Positions 1 to 8,301 of a DNA stretch of 64,000 bases are shown here, in pieces. This DNA is from an uncultured Actinobaculum sp. (GTDB lineage: Bacteria; Actinomycetota; Actinomycetes; Actinomycetales; Actinomycetaceae), in the NCBI GenBank assembly GCA_938020505.1, contig CALIHR010000055.1:62001-126000 (forward strand), in the 5' to 3' direction. The translations under genes were made by a program, and so were the position numbers. How positions within the stretch are numbered: position 1 is the stretch's first letter; each line of letters begins with the position of its first letter. The notes under the pieces were generated by a model. The model searched no databases. It was given only the letters and a program-made list of their open reading frames with translations, and had not been told where the DNA came from.

Positions 1-160
1 GATTGGTGGCGTTGCGCTCGGGTGTTCGCGGCGGGAAGGGAACCTCCCATCCGAATTTGACGACGGCGGAAAACACGCCGCCGACGAGGCCTGCGACGGC
101 GGCCGCCTTGTAGTTGCGCCGGGACTTCGGCGTGGTGGTCAGCAGGCTTTTCAAACCCAT
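1..160 (-). CDS. YagU-family (DUF1440) membrane protein, N-terminal part
   Basis: The gene begins at the ATG read from 160 down and leaves the window at base 1, so only 53 codons are visible. The start is supported by a perfect AGGAGG six bases upstream. The visible protein has a basic N-terminus, a first membrane segment (VAGLVGGVFSAVVKFGWE) and the stretch VPFPPRTPERNATN, which matches the N-terminal pattern of Escherichia coli YagU (VKWGAEVPLPPRSP region). YagU is an inner-membrane protein of poorly defined role, linked to acid tolerance in E. coli; the role here is unknown. The family is recognised from this short stretch only. Confidence 0.75.
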   Translation of the reverse strand, partial: MGLKSLLTTTPKSRRNYKAAAVAGLVGGVFSAVVKFGWEVPFPPRTPERNATN

Positions 161-309
161 GTGCGTCCTCCTGTCGATGATCGCGATAGGCACACCATAA
201 ACGGCAATTGCCTTTGCGGCACCGTCACACGCTGTCGAAGCCCAAGCTGGCCGCTCCTGTCAGAAGGGGCGCATCGGCCCCGGCGGGCGCACGGCCCGCG
301 CGGAAGGAC

Positions 310-813
310 TCAGTTCGCCGTGTCCCATACCGTTATAGGGCGTCCGTCGATGTCGGTGAAGGACCCCGCCGCGATCATGATGATGTCAACGAGCGCCCAG
401 ATTCCCAGGCCTCCGAAGGTGAAGATCATTGCGACCGCGGTTCCGATCTTTCCGACGTAAAAACGGTGGGCGCCGAATACACCGAGGAACCAGGCCAGAA
501 GCAGGGCGACGAGACGGCTCTTGTCGGAGACGTTCGGGTCGCGGCCGGGACGGTAGTAATAGCCCTGGCCGTAGGCGCCGTTGCCCGGATTCGGGTAGCC
601 TCCGGGGCCGGCATTCGGGTAGCCTCCGGGATATCCGCCGGGATTCGGGTACCCGCCAGGGCCGCCATTCGGGTAGCCTCCGGGATATCCGCCGGGATTC
701 GGGTACCCGCCAGGGCCGCCATTCGGGTAGCCGCCCGGGCCGGGATATGGGCCCCCGGCGCTTCCTGCCGAGCCCGCGTAGGGCGGCTGATTCAGAAAGT
801 TCTGATTAGACAT
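310..813 (-). CDS. TM2-domain membrane protein with Gly/Pro/Tyr repeat N-terminus
   Basis: A 167-residue protein. Residues 1-90 are a low-complexity tail made of repeats such as GGPGGYPNPGGYPGGYPN. Residues about 96-167 are a TM2 domain: a basic lead-in (KSRLVALLLAWFLGVFGAHR), then FYVGKIGTAVAMIFTFGGLG, then a second membrane helix containing WALVDIIMI and a C-terminal DIDGRPI. The GAHRFY turn and the two helices are the family signature. Such proteins sit in the cytoplasmic membrane and their biochemical role is generally not known; the tail resembles other actinobacterial Gly/Pro/Tyr tails and is probably disordered. It stands alone, with the neighbouring genes more than 140 bases away. Confidence 0.85.
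   Translation of the reverse strand: MSNQNFLNQPPYAGSAGSAGGPYPGPGGYPNGGPGGYPNPGGYPGGYPNGGPGGYPNPGGYPGGYPNAGPGGYPNPGNGAYGQGYYYRPGRDPNVSDKSRLVALLLAWFLGVFGAHRFYVGKIGTAVAMIFTFGGLGIWALVDIIMIAAGSFTDIDGRPITVWDTAN
613..720 (-). repeat. Two tandem 54-bp units inside the TM2 gene
   Basis: Bases 613-666 and 667-720 are essentially identical 54-bp units, followed by a partial third copy from 721. Each unit encodes 18 residues of the Gly/Pro/Tyr tail, so gain or loss of units keeps the frame. Copy number could therefore vary between strains. Confidence 0.85.
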
Positions 814-1255
814 GGATTCACCTAATTGAGATAGAAAAGCGCAAACTGTATAACCACGTGGGCTGCCTCCAGTCTATAACGCCATGCATTGGAAACAAGC
901 AATCGGACCCGTCCAATCCGCCGCCCCTCAGAAGGAAGGCCTTCCGGAAGCACGTGGGCAGCGGCGCGGGCATCCCTGAATTCCCGATTCTGACGCCGGC
1001 AGACGTCCGCGCCGGGCAAAGCCGCCTTTTGACATTTCCCACGGTGGAGCTCTCCCCCCAAAACCCGTTGCCTCCGTCCGGCGCCGCTGCCCCGGCAGCC
1101 CGCCGACGGCGCCTCGACAGCCCGAGCTCAACGATCCGGCGTCGTCCCGGAGCCGAAAGCCGGAAAAGAAACGGACGCAAGAAGAAGCCGGAAACGAAAC
1201 TCGGGCGGCCGCCGCGAGCCGGTAAGCTCGTATCAGCCCATCGAGAAGGAGAACC
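814..1255. other. Intergenic region, no gene seen
   Basis: These 442 bases separate two divergently read genes (TM2 gene to the left, DUF808 gene to the right) and must hold both promoters. I find no convincing short coding frame; the open frames here have arginine/proline/serine-rich translations typical of non-coding GC-rich DNA. Confidence 0.5.
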
Positions 1256-2173
1256 ATGGCAACCGGACTCGCCGCCCTTTTGGACGACATCGCGGCCCTC
1301 GTCAAACTCACCGCCTCCAGTTTGGACGACGTCGCAGCGGGAGTCGCCAAAGCGGGATCGAAGGCGGTGGCGGTCGTCGTCGACGACACGGCGGTCACGC
1401 CGCAATACGTCGAGGGCATCGATCCCAAACGCGAGATCCCCATCATCAAGAGAATCGCGAAGGGATCGCTCGCCAACAAGGGCGTCATCTTGGTCGGGGC
1501 GCTCCTCTTGTCCGCTTTCGCGCCGTGGGCTCTGAATCCGTTGCTCATGGTCGGAGGCTCCTACCTCTGTTTCGAGGGAGCGCACAAGATCTGGGGCAGG
1601 CTCACGGGGCACGGCGAAACGCAAGCGGCGGTCACGGAGGGCGGCCAAGCGGAGGACACGATCGTCAAGAACGCCGTGCGCACCGACTTCATCCTCTCCA
1701 CCGAGATCATGGTCGTGGCGCTCGCCGAGATCGCCGAGCAGCGCATCGCCTACAGGGCCGCGATTCTCGCGGTCGTCGCAGTCTTGATCACCGCTTTGGT
1801 CTACGGGATCGTGGCCTGCCTGGTGAAGATCGACGACCTCGGGCTGCACATGGCCTCCAGAGAAAGCTCCGCCGCGCGAAAGACTGGGCGGGGGCTCGTC
1901 AAGGCCATGCCCAGAGTCCTTTCGGCGATCACCGTGATCGGAGTCGCGGCGATGCTGTGGGTCGGCGGCCACCTGCTCGTAAGCGGCAGCGACAAGCTCG
2001 GCTGGTCCGCGCCGCACGACGTCGTCCACAGCCTCTCCTCGGCGGCGCCCCGCGGATTCCTCTCGTGGACCGTCGAAACAGCCTGCTCGCTGGCAGTCGG
2101 ATTCGTCTTCGGAAGTCTCATAGCGGCCCTGCAGGCCGCCGTCGGCCGCGTCCGCGGAGGCTCGGGTCGCTGA
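1256..2173 (+). CDS. DUF808 (YedI-type) inner-membrane protein
   Basis: A 305-residue integral membrane protein. The start is supported by GAAGGAG just upstream of ATG 1256. The N-terminus MATGLAALLDDIAALVKLTA, followed by VVDDTAVTPQYVEG and REIPIIKRIAKGSL, is the conserved opening of the DUF808 family, which also has the segment LMVGGSYLCFEGAHK seen here. At least five hydrophobic segments follow (near residues 75-110, 165-190, 220-240 and 265-285). Family length is about 300, so the gene looks complete. The function of the family is unknown. It appears to be a single-gene unit. Confidence 0.9.
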   Translation: MATGLAALLDDIAALVKLTASSLDDVAAGVAKAGSKAVAVVVDDTAVTPQYVEGIDPKREIPIIKRIAKGSLANKGVILVGALLLSAFAPWALNPLLMVGGSYLCFEGAHKIWGRLTGHGETQAAVTEGGQAEDTIVKNAVRTDFILSTEIMVVALAEIAEQRIAYRAAILAVVAVLITALVYGIVACLVKIDDLGLHMASRESSAARKTGRGLVKAMPRVLSAITVIGVAAMLWVGGHLLVSGSDKLGWSAPHDVVHSLSSAAPRGFLSWTVETACSLAVGFVFGSLIAALQAAVGRVRGGSGR

Positions 2174-2535
2174 CCCGCTCCGATCGGAGCCTCCTCGCAG
2201 CCGCGATGCCGGAACGCTTTCCCCGCGGTGCAAACGGCCGATCCGAGTTCGGAGGCGGACGGTCGGCCCATATTTCACGCCCGACGTGACGGCTTGAGCG
2301 TGCCTTCGCGGGTTCTGTGTTTTGCAGACGTCTGCGGGCGAGCCCCGTTCCACTCCCACCCCGAGTCCTAGGGCCGCAAGGGAAAAATCCTACTGCGGGG
2401 CGAGCTCGAAAGCCCGACAGCTGATAAGATTGACACCGTATTAAATAACGCAACGGAGCTCACGCAGCGGATCACGCACCCGATCGCGCAGTCAATGCAG
2501 CTCCATTGCATCGCGCACCAAAAGGAGCCTGTTAC
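2174..2535. other. Intergenic region between DUF808 and PAS genes
   Basis: No coding frame is convincing in these 362 bases. A TTGACA hexamer lies at 2430-2435 but I see no good -10 box at the proper distance, so a promoter for the PAS gene is only presumed. The PAS start itself has a clear AAAGGAG. Confidence 0.4.
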
Positions 2536-3900
2536 ATGGCCAAATATGTCGTTCCAACCGGCGCCGTGCATTCGTTCGGCATCGACGAGCTGTTCTTTTC
2601 CGTAACTGACTCGAAGGGCGTCATCGAATCGTCGAACGAGGTGTTCGTTCGGCTTTCTCACTACTCCCACGACGAGCTGATGGCCTCCCCCCACAACATC
2701 ATCCGTCACCCCGAGATGCCCGGCGCGGCTTTCAAGCTCCTCTGGGACACCGTCCGCAAGGGAGAGCCTTTCGCCGCATACGTGAGGAATCTGGCCGCAA
2801 ACGGGTCCGAGTACGACGTTTTCGCCACCGTCACTCCCCTGCCGGGCAACCGCTACCTCTCGGTTCGAACCCGCCCGGTATGCGAAGACATTTTTGCGAC
2901 GACGAACGGCCTTTACAGGGAAGTCCACGCGTTCGAGGCCGGGCTGAAAGAGAGCGGGGCAAGCCGCAGGGAGGCCGCGGCTTCCGGGGTCCAAAAGGCC
3001 GCGGAGATGCTCAAAGGACTTGGGTTTGCGAGCTACGAGGATTTCCAGAACGCCGTGCTGCCGGCCGAGGTCGCGCGGCGCGAGGCGCTCTCGGCGGGGT
3101 TCCCGCGCAGGCCGAAAGCCGAAGGCATTCTGCGCGAGGCGCTGGAGACCATTGAGGGCGTCTACAACGAACTCGCCGTATGGGTCGACGAGCAGAAGGA
3201 CCTCGCCGACCTGTCGACCGAATTGCACCGAGTGGCCGACGAAATCGAAGGCCGCCTCTCCAACGCCACGGTCAAGCCTGAGACGATCGAGGCGATTTCC
3301 GCCCACGGCCCGGCGATGCAGCCCCTCATCGAACCGCTCCAGGTGTGGACGTCGATGCAGAGCATCGTCGCCTCGACCCTCACCCGTTTGGTTGAGTCGT
3401 TGCGCGAGCTGGAAAAGACGAGCGCGCGCACGCGCTTCCGAGTGGCGCTCGCCCGGCTGCACACGACGATGCTGGCGACGTTCATCGCCGAGCTCATCGA
3501 CAGCGCGGACAATTCGCACGAGTCGGTCGAAGCCATCTGGATGCTGACCAAGGCTCTGCGCCAAGGGCTTTACGAGATGGAGGAGCAGACCGCGGCATTC
3601 CGCCGGCTGGCGAGCAACACCGTGTGGAACATCGACCAGGCCATCTCGATGCTCGGCATTCCCAGCCAGGTTCTCTCGATGTGGAAGACGACGGCCGAAA
3701 CGATGACCCTTCCGGAAGACGTCGCAGCGCTCGTGCCCGGCATCTCGGAGGGGGTCGTCGACTACACCGGCAAGATTCTCAACGACTCGGCGAGCCTTGC
3801 CGCTCGCTGCAACGCTTTGGGTGAGCAGCACGATTCAACTCGCATGAAGGCGTTGGTGGACCGCGCCGAAGATATGGCAGCGCGCCTCGCGCAAGGCTGA
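2536..3900 (+). CDS. PAS-domain sensor-like protein (Aer-type PAS, no MCP signalling tail)
   Basis: A 454-residue cytoplasmic protein; ATG 2536 is chosen because AAAGGAG lies eight bases upstream, in preference to ATG 2506. Residues about 15-115 form a PAS domain of the aerotaxis type, with the motif SPHNIIRHPEMPGAAFKLLW matching the Aer pattern PHNIVRHPDMP. The rest is predominantly helical, rich in alternating acidic/basic and hydrophobic positions, and has no transmembrane segment, kinase, GGDEF or methyl-accepting hairpin that I can see. It may sense redox state or a flavin/haem ligand through the PAS domain, but the output is not evident. It is followed by a strong terminator, so it is probably monocistronic. 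Confidence 0.8.
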   Translation: MAKYVVPTGAVHSFGIDELFFSVTDSKGVIESSNEVFVRLSHYSHDELMASPHNIIRHPEMPGAAFKLLWDTVRKGEPFAAYVRNLAANGSEYDVFATVTPLPGNRYLSVRTRPVCEDIFATTNGLYREVHAFEAGLKESGASRREAAASGVQKAAEMLKGLGFASYEDFQNAVLPAEVARREALSAGFPRRPKAEGILREALETIEGVYNELAVWVDEQKDLADLSTELHRVADEIEGRLSNATVKPETIEAISAHGPAMQPLIEPLQVWTSMQSIVASTLTRLVESLRELEKTSARTRFRVALARLHTTMLATFIAELIDSADNSHESVEAIWMLTKALRQGLYEMEEQTAAFRRLASNTVWNIDQAISMLGIPSQVLSMWKTTAETMTLPEDVAALVPGISEGVVDYTGKILNDSASLAARCNALGEQHDSTRMKALVDRAEDMAARLAQG

Positions 3901-3910
3901 CTCGTGCACC

Positions 3911-3948
3911 GGGGCGGGGCCGACTTGAATGTCGGCCCCGCCCCTTTT
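3911..3948 (+). terminator. Intrinsic terminator after the PAS gene
   Basis: A perfect 14-bp GC-rich stem (GGGGCGGGGCCGAC paired with GTCGGCCCCGCCCC), six-base loop TTGAAT, followed by TTTT. It lies ten bases after the stop codon of the PAS gene. Confidence 0.9.
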
Positions 3949-4157
3949 GCTTTCACCAGACCGCCCTGCCGCGGCCCGAAATGACGCCCTCTGCCGCGGC
4001 CCAAAACGGCGGCCTGCGCAGGCGCCGACGTCGGCAGGAATCCCCGAAAGGGAATCGCGCCTCTTCAGATCGGCTCCTCAGCGCGGTTCTCTCGCCCGCC
4101 TTCCGACTCGCTTCTCTAGTCCGCTTTCCCACTCGGGAACGGCATGTTTTCGATGCA

Positions 4158-4350
4158 GGGTTCCCCACAGCTATGCGGGACGCTCCAGATACTGGGGAGG
4201 GACGTTCGCCGGGGTCCCGGGTTCCCCACAGCCATGCGGGGCGTTCCCTACACGATGCGTTTTCTATGCAGTGCGTTTGTTAGGCGGGACGATCCCTGCG
4301 CGACAGGTCTTCTATGCGGGCGCCGTTTGCCCTCTATGCGGGGACGATAT
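4158..4350. repeat. Decayed repeat cluster resembling type I-E CRISPR repeats
   Basis: Two close copies, GGGTTCCCCACAGCTATGCG from 4158 and GGGTTCCCCACAGCCATGCG from 4219, each continue into GGGacGcTCC-like ends and start exactly 61 bases apart, the usual I-E repeat-plus-spacer period. Further right are degenerate copies with the core GCGGG(G)ACGAT near 4284 and 4338, the last preceded by GTTTGCCC, again like I-E repeats. Spacing there is irregular (about 54 and 48 bases) and one copy looks internally deleted. No cas gene is present in the window. This could be a relic array or an unrelated palindromic repeat family. Confidence 0.4.
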
Positions 4351-4760
4351 GCGGCGTGAATTCCTCGACGACGGCCCGAAGATAGCCTTCGCGGGCGTCC
4401 GTCTTCAGATCGATCTTCGACGTCACACGCTCAAACCACGTTCCGTAGACACTGGAGATGAAGTTGGACACGATCGCTCCATTCATTGTTGAAATTTGGC
4501 TTTTCCATGCGGAAAACGCCCTGACTTCAACGAGGCTACCCGCCCAAACGATCAATGGGTATGATCATTTAGAATGTAAACGATCATCTCTGAAGACCGG
4601 CCGGAAACCGCGAAGAACTGCTCGGACGGGCGGGGGGGCAGGCAACGTTGAAGAGACGCGGCCGAACCCCGAAGCCGGGCGCGCGGCCGTTCCCCAGCGG
4701 CGAGCAAGCCAAGCCAAAAGCACCAAAACAAACCAGAAGAACCGAGAAAACGAGGGAAAA

Positions 4761-5534
4761 GTGGAGTCTCGACACCTGGCCTCGGAGCGCCACAGGGCAA
4801 TCATGCGGGCGCTGAACGGAACGGAAGCCGTGAGCGTCACAGCGCTCGCGCGTCTGACAGGCGTCTCGGCCGTGACAATCCGCCGCGATCTGACGGAGTT
4901 GGCGCACAAGGGCCTCGTCACCCGCGTTCACGGCGGCGCGCTGCGCGCGCCCAAACGCGGAACGGCCCACCCCTTTCCCCTTCGGAAAAGCCAGGATCTC
5001 GAGGCGAAACACCTTTTGGCCAAGGCCACCGCCCGTCTGATCGACGACGGGGAGAGCGTGATCCTCGACAACGGAACCACCTGCGACCTCGTAGCGGAGA
5101 ATCTGGCGGGTCGCGACATCACGGTCCTCGCGTTGAGTTTGCGGGCCGCTGTGACGTTGGCGGAGACGCCGGGGGTGCGCGTCGTCGTCCCCGGCGGCGC
5201 AGTCGAAACGGCTTCGCTCGCCATGCTGGCGAGCCCCGTCATCGACGTCGTGAGGGATTTCCGAGCCGACGTCGCCGTCCTCGGCGCTTGCGCGGCGTCC
5301 GTCGCCAACGGCCTCACATGCATCAACCCGTCGGACGCGACGCTCAAACGAAATATCCTGCAATCGGCCGCGCGGGCCATACTCCCGGCCACGCCCAGAA
5401 AACTCACGCGTTCCTCCGTCCACAGATTCGGGACGCTCGAGGATCTTGCGGACCTTCTCACAACGTCCGACATCCCAGAAGAATCTCTGAATGACCTTCG
5501 CTCAAGCGGAGTGCCGATCACGATCTGCGATTAG
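4761..5534 (+). CDS. DeoR/GlpR-family transcriptional regulator
   Basis: GTG 4761 is preferred because the helix-turn-helix begins a few residues later and upstream codons look non-coding; the preceding GAGGG is close. The 257-residue product has the DeoR winged helix (HRAIMRALNGTEAVSVTALA, then VTIRRDLTELAHKGLVTRVH plus GGA) and a sugar-phosphate-isomerase-like sensor domain (VILDNGTTCDLVA; CINPSDATLKRNIL). Members usually repress sugar or nucleoside catabolic genes and respond to a phosphorylated sugar. No catabolic operon is adjacent, so its target is not evident. The length is normal for the family. Confidence 0.85.
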   Translation: MESRHLASERHRAIMRALNGTEAVSVTALARLTGVSAVTIRRDLTELAHKGLVTRVHGGALRAPKRGTAHPFPLRKSQDLEAKHLLAKATARLIDDGESVILDNGTTCDLVAENLAGRDITVLALSLRAAVTLAETPGVRVVVPGGAVETASLAMLASPVIDVVRDFRADVAVLGACAASVANGLTCINPSDATLKRNILQSAARAILPATPRKLTRSSVHRFGTLEDLADLLTTSDIPEESLNDLRSSGVPITICD

Positions 5535-5835
5535 CGCGATTCGAAAAAGCCAAGCGTCGGCCAGGGCTCAGGCGACCAAGCGCCGAAGCCCAAAGAGCGA
5601 GGCGCCAAGCCCCAAAGAGCCGGGCAAGAAAAGCCCCAAACGGCGGCGCAATCTCGAAGGCAAGAGCACCGGGCCCCGCATCCGCGAGCCCGGCCGCCCT
5701 TGCTAAAACGGTCAGTCCTGGAAAGAACGGCAAGTCCGCGTCTGGCCGCCCCGCCTGACTCGCGTTGCGCATGCCTTCTGAGGCAAGCCGGCGGGCCCGC
5801 TGTGGGCGCGGCCCCGCCTGTTGCGGATTCGAAGC
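5535..5835. other. Intergenic region with imperfect GCCCAAAGAGC-type repeats
   Basis: About 300 bases between the convergently read DeoR and fumC genes. The first half has short imperfect direct repeats (GCCCAAAGAGC, GCCCCAAAGAGCC, AAGCCCCAAA). No gene is seen, and no clean terminator hairpin could be identified. Confidence 0.4.
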
Positions 5836-7251
5836 TCATTCGGCGGCGCTGGGATGCGTCATGTCCGCCGGAACAACCCACTTGTCGAACTCCTTGTTCG
5901 TGAGGAATCCGAGCTCAACGGCCGATTCGCGCAGCGACAGGCCCTTCTTGTGCGCGTTCTTGGCGATCTTCGAGGCCTTGTCATAGCCGATGTGACGGTT
6001 GAGGGCGGTGACCTGCATGAGGTTCTTGTCCAGATTCTCCTCGATCTTCTCGCGGTTCGGCTCGATTCCGTACGCGCAATGCGAATCGAAGCTGACGCAG
6101 GCGTCGCCGATGAGCTGAATCGACTCGAGGATGGCCCACGCCATGACCGGCTTGAACACGTTGAGCTGGAAGTTGCCCTGCGATCCGGCGAAGCCCACCG
6201 TGGCGTCGTTGCCGAACACCTTGGTCGCGACCATCGTCATCGCCTCGCACTGCGTCGGGTTGACTTTCCCCGGCATGATCGAGGATCCGGGCTCGTTCTC
6301 CGGGATGAGCAGCTCGCCGATGCCGTTGCGCGGGCCGGAGGCGTACCAGCGCACGTCGTTGGCGATCTTCATGAGCGCGTCGGCCAGAACGCGCAGCGAG
6401 CCCGAAACCTGCACAAGGGCGTCGTGGGCGCCGAGGGCCGCGAAGAGGTTGGAGGCCTGTGTGAATTCGATTCCCGTCTCCCCGCTGATCTTCTCGGCGG
6501 TCAGCTCGCCGAATCGGGGATGGGCGTTGAGCCCCGTGCCGACGGCGGTCCCTCCGATCGCCAGCTCGCGGGCGCGGGAATCCGAATACCGGATGCAGTC
6601 CAAGGCGAAGTCGATCTGCGCGACCCACCCGGAGAACACCTGGCCGAGGCGAATCGGGGTGGCGTCCTGCAAATGGGTGCGGCCCACCATGACGACGTCG
6701 TCGTACTCCTTGGCCTTCGCATCGAGGGTGTCGCGAAGGCGGCGGACCTTGGGGTACATGGCCGCCAGCTCGCAGACCACCGCGATGTGCATCGCGGTGG
6801 GGAACGTGTCGTTCGAGGACTGGCCGCGGTTCACGTGGTCGTTGGGGTGGACGGGCGCTTTCGACCCCATCTCGCCTCCGGCGATTTCGATGGCGCGGTT
6901 GGAGATGACCTCGTTGGAGTTCATATTCGACTGCGTTCCGGACCCCGTTTGGAAGACGACGAGGGGAAACTCGGCGTCGAGCTTGCCGGCGACGACTTCG
7001 TCGGCCGCCTGAGCGACGAGGTCGGCGATGTTCGCCGGCAATTCGCCGAGTTCTTTGTTCGCGAGCGCCGCGGATTTCTTCAAGACGCCCAGCGCGCGGA
7101 TCATGGGCCTGCCCCACACGAAGGTTTCCCTGCCGATGTCGAAGTTGTGGAGGCTGCGTTCGGTTTGCGCCCCCCAGTAATGGTCGGCGGGAACCTCGAT
7201 GGCTCCCATGGAATCGGTTTCCGTGCGCGTCGTCGCTGTGTTATCTGCCAT
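5836..7251 (-). CDS. fumC: Fumarate hydratase class II
   Basis: A 471-residue enzyme of the TCA cycle that interconverts fumarate and L-malate without an iron-sulfur cluster. The class II signature loop is clear (GSSIMPGKVNPTQCEAMTMV), as are TGSGTQSNMNSNEVISNRA-type and HPNDHVNRGQSSNDTFPTAM-type substrate-binding segments and GRTHLQDATPIRLGQ. ATG 7251 is chosen over a possible upstream start at 7371 because the enzyme family begins near here and a promoter-like TACCCT lies six bases before the ATG; no Shine-Dalgarno is present. The flanking genes are unrelated, so it is probably transcribed alone. Confidence 0.97.
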   Translation of the reverse strand: MADNTATTRTETDSMGAIEVPADHYWGAQTERSLHNFDIGRETFVWGRPMIRALGVLKKSAALANKELGELPANIADLVAQAADEVVAGKLDAEFPLVVFQTGSGTQSNMNSNEVISNRAIEIAGGEMGSKAPVHPNDHVNRGQSSNDTFPTAMHIAVVCELAAMYPKVRRLRDTLDAKAKEYDDVVMVGRTHLQDATPIRLGQVFSGWVAQIDFALDCIRYSDSRARELAIGGTAVGTGLNAHPRFGELTAEKISGETGIEFTQASNLFAALGAHDALVQVSGSLRVLADALMKIANDVRWYASGPRNGIGELLIPENEPGSSIMPGKVNPTQCEAMTMVATKVFGNDATVGFAGSQGNFQLNVFKPVMAWAILESIQLIGDACVSFDSHCAYGIEPNREKIEENLDKNLMQVTALNRHIGYDKASKIAKNAHKKGLSLRESAVELGFLTNKEFDKWVVPADMTHPSAAE

Positions 7252-7642
7252 GTCACTAGGGTAACGGCGGAGCCGCACGGCCGTCAGGTCGCACGTCCCA
7301 CCGGGGCGTGACCGCACGCTGCCGAGCCCGTTCGACTCGTTGGCGTTCCGTTTGACGCATTCCCATCTCAAGGGCGAACAAGTCCCATGAAATCAGACGA
7401 TATTGAACTCTGTGAGGCCTTTGCGAGCAAGTTCCCTCCAACGTGAGAATCTCAGACCACCGGACGACTCCGCCACACATTCACACCGCTATAATGAAGG
7501 AGCGGCTCATGGGCCGCAGGGCTGCTCGCACAGCCCGTTGCACGCATCTAAATCTCGTTTCCGGGGCCGTCCCGGGCGAGGAACACCGTATCCGGCCGGA
7601 CTGGGCACGCCGTTTCCGGATCGCACACCTGGGAGGTCCGTC
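7252..7642. other. Intergenic region with a TATAAT box and long leader
   Basis: The region between divergent fumC and the acetyltransferase gene holds no convincing gene. A perfect TATAAT sits at 7490-7495; if used, it would give the acetyltransferase mRNA a leader of about 140 bases containing a GC-rich potential hairpin (GAGCGGCTC...GGGCCGC area). No -35 box is obvious. Confidence 0.4.
7258..7287 (-). promoter_or_regulatory. Promoter of leaderless fumC
   Basis: On the minus strand CTGACG (7282-7287) is followed after 18 bases by TACCCT (7258-7263), and the ATG follows six bases later. This places transcription start at or next to the initiation codon, the usual arrangement of leaderless actinobacterial genes. 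Confidence 0.6.
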
Positions 7643-8230
7643 GTGATTGAGCTGCGCCCCGTCATTGAGGCAGACCTCTATTTCCTTTGGCACTGGATAC
7701 ACGAGGTTCCCAATCCGGAGTGGGCCCTTTGGGACGCCCCTTATTTCAAGAGGCCCGGAAGAAAGAGCATCCAAGATTTCATGGCAGAGGACGCCGAGTG
7801 GTTTCGCGACACCGATCGGCGCATGATCTTCGTCGACGGCAGGCCCGCCGGGATCGTCACGAGGTACGAGGAGCTTCCCGCGGGAAGCCGCTGGTGGGAG
7901 GTAGGCATCATCCTCTACGACCCCGATCGGTGGGGCCGGGGAATCGGCCGCCAAGCCTTGGAATTGTGGGTCTCAATGATTTTCGAGAAGACGGACGCCC
8001 ACCTCGTGACTCTGACAACCTGGAGCGGGAACGAGCGGATGGTGCGCGCCGCCTCCAGGGCGGGGTTCTCCGAGTGCGCGAGGATTCCCGAGGCGCGCGA
8101 ATGGAACGGAAGGCGCTGGGACTCGATTCGAATGGTCTTTCTGCGCAAAGCCTGGGAAAGGCAGCTCCGCCCAGCTCCAGCGCGCCTTTCGCGGGGAAGG
8201 GTCGCCTCCCACAGAGCGACCGGGCGCTGA
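7643..8230 (+). CDS. GNAT-family N-acetyltransferase
   Basis: GTG 7643 is preceded by GGGAGG at proper distance, which fixes the start. The 195-residue product has the GNAT core: an N-terminal strand IELRPVIEADLYFLWHWI, a central strand WWEVGIILYDPDRWGRGIGR that contains the acetyl-CoA loop RGIG, and the C-terminal NERMVRAASRAGFSECARIP pattern. It most resembles RimJ/RimL-like or resistance-type acetyltransferases. The substrate cannot be told. The last 30 residues are basic and low in conservation, perhaps a natural extension. Confidence 0.85.
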   Translation: MIELRPVIEADLYFLWHWIHEVPNPEWALWDAPYFKRPGRKSIQDFMAEDAEWFRDTDRRMIFVDGRPAGIVTRYEELPAGSRWWEVGIILYDPDRWGRGIGRQALELWVSMIFEKTDAHLVTLTTWSGNERMVRAASRAGFSECARIPEAREWNGRRWDSIRMVFLRKAWERQLRPAPARLSRGRVASHRATGR

Positions 8231-8301
8231 TTGAGACGAGTTCCAAGCCGGTGCGGGCATTTACTCAGCTGACATACAGCTTTAGGATATAGTTTCTCTT
8301 C

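Noticed and set aside
818..2359. A 513-codon open frame on the minus strand opposite the DUF808 gene
   Set aside because: Its translation is arginine/aspartate-rich without any family motif and the opposite strand encodes a clear DUF808 protein with a good ribosome site.
2368..3831. A 487-codon minus-strand frame opposite the PAS gene
   Set aside because: Low-complexity His/Arg/Asp/Val composition typical of the complement of GC-rich genes; the plus strand has an Aer-like PAS domain.
4158..4350. A functional CRISPR array
   Set aside because: Only two good repeats, irregular further spacing and no cas genes; reported only as a possible relic.
5821..7311. A 496-codon plus-strand frame over fumC
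   Set aside because: It mirrors fumC codons and has no recognisable domain; fumC on the other strand is unambiguous.
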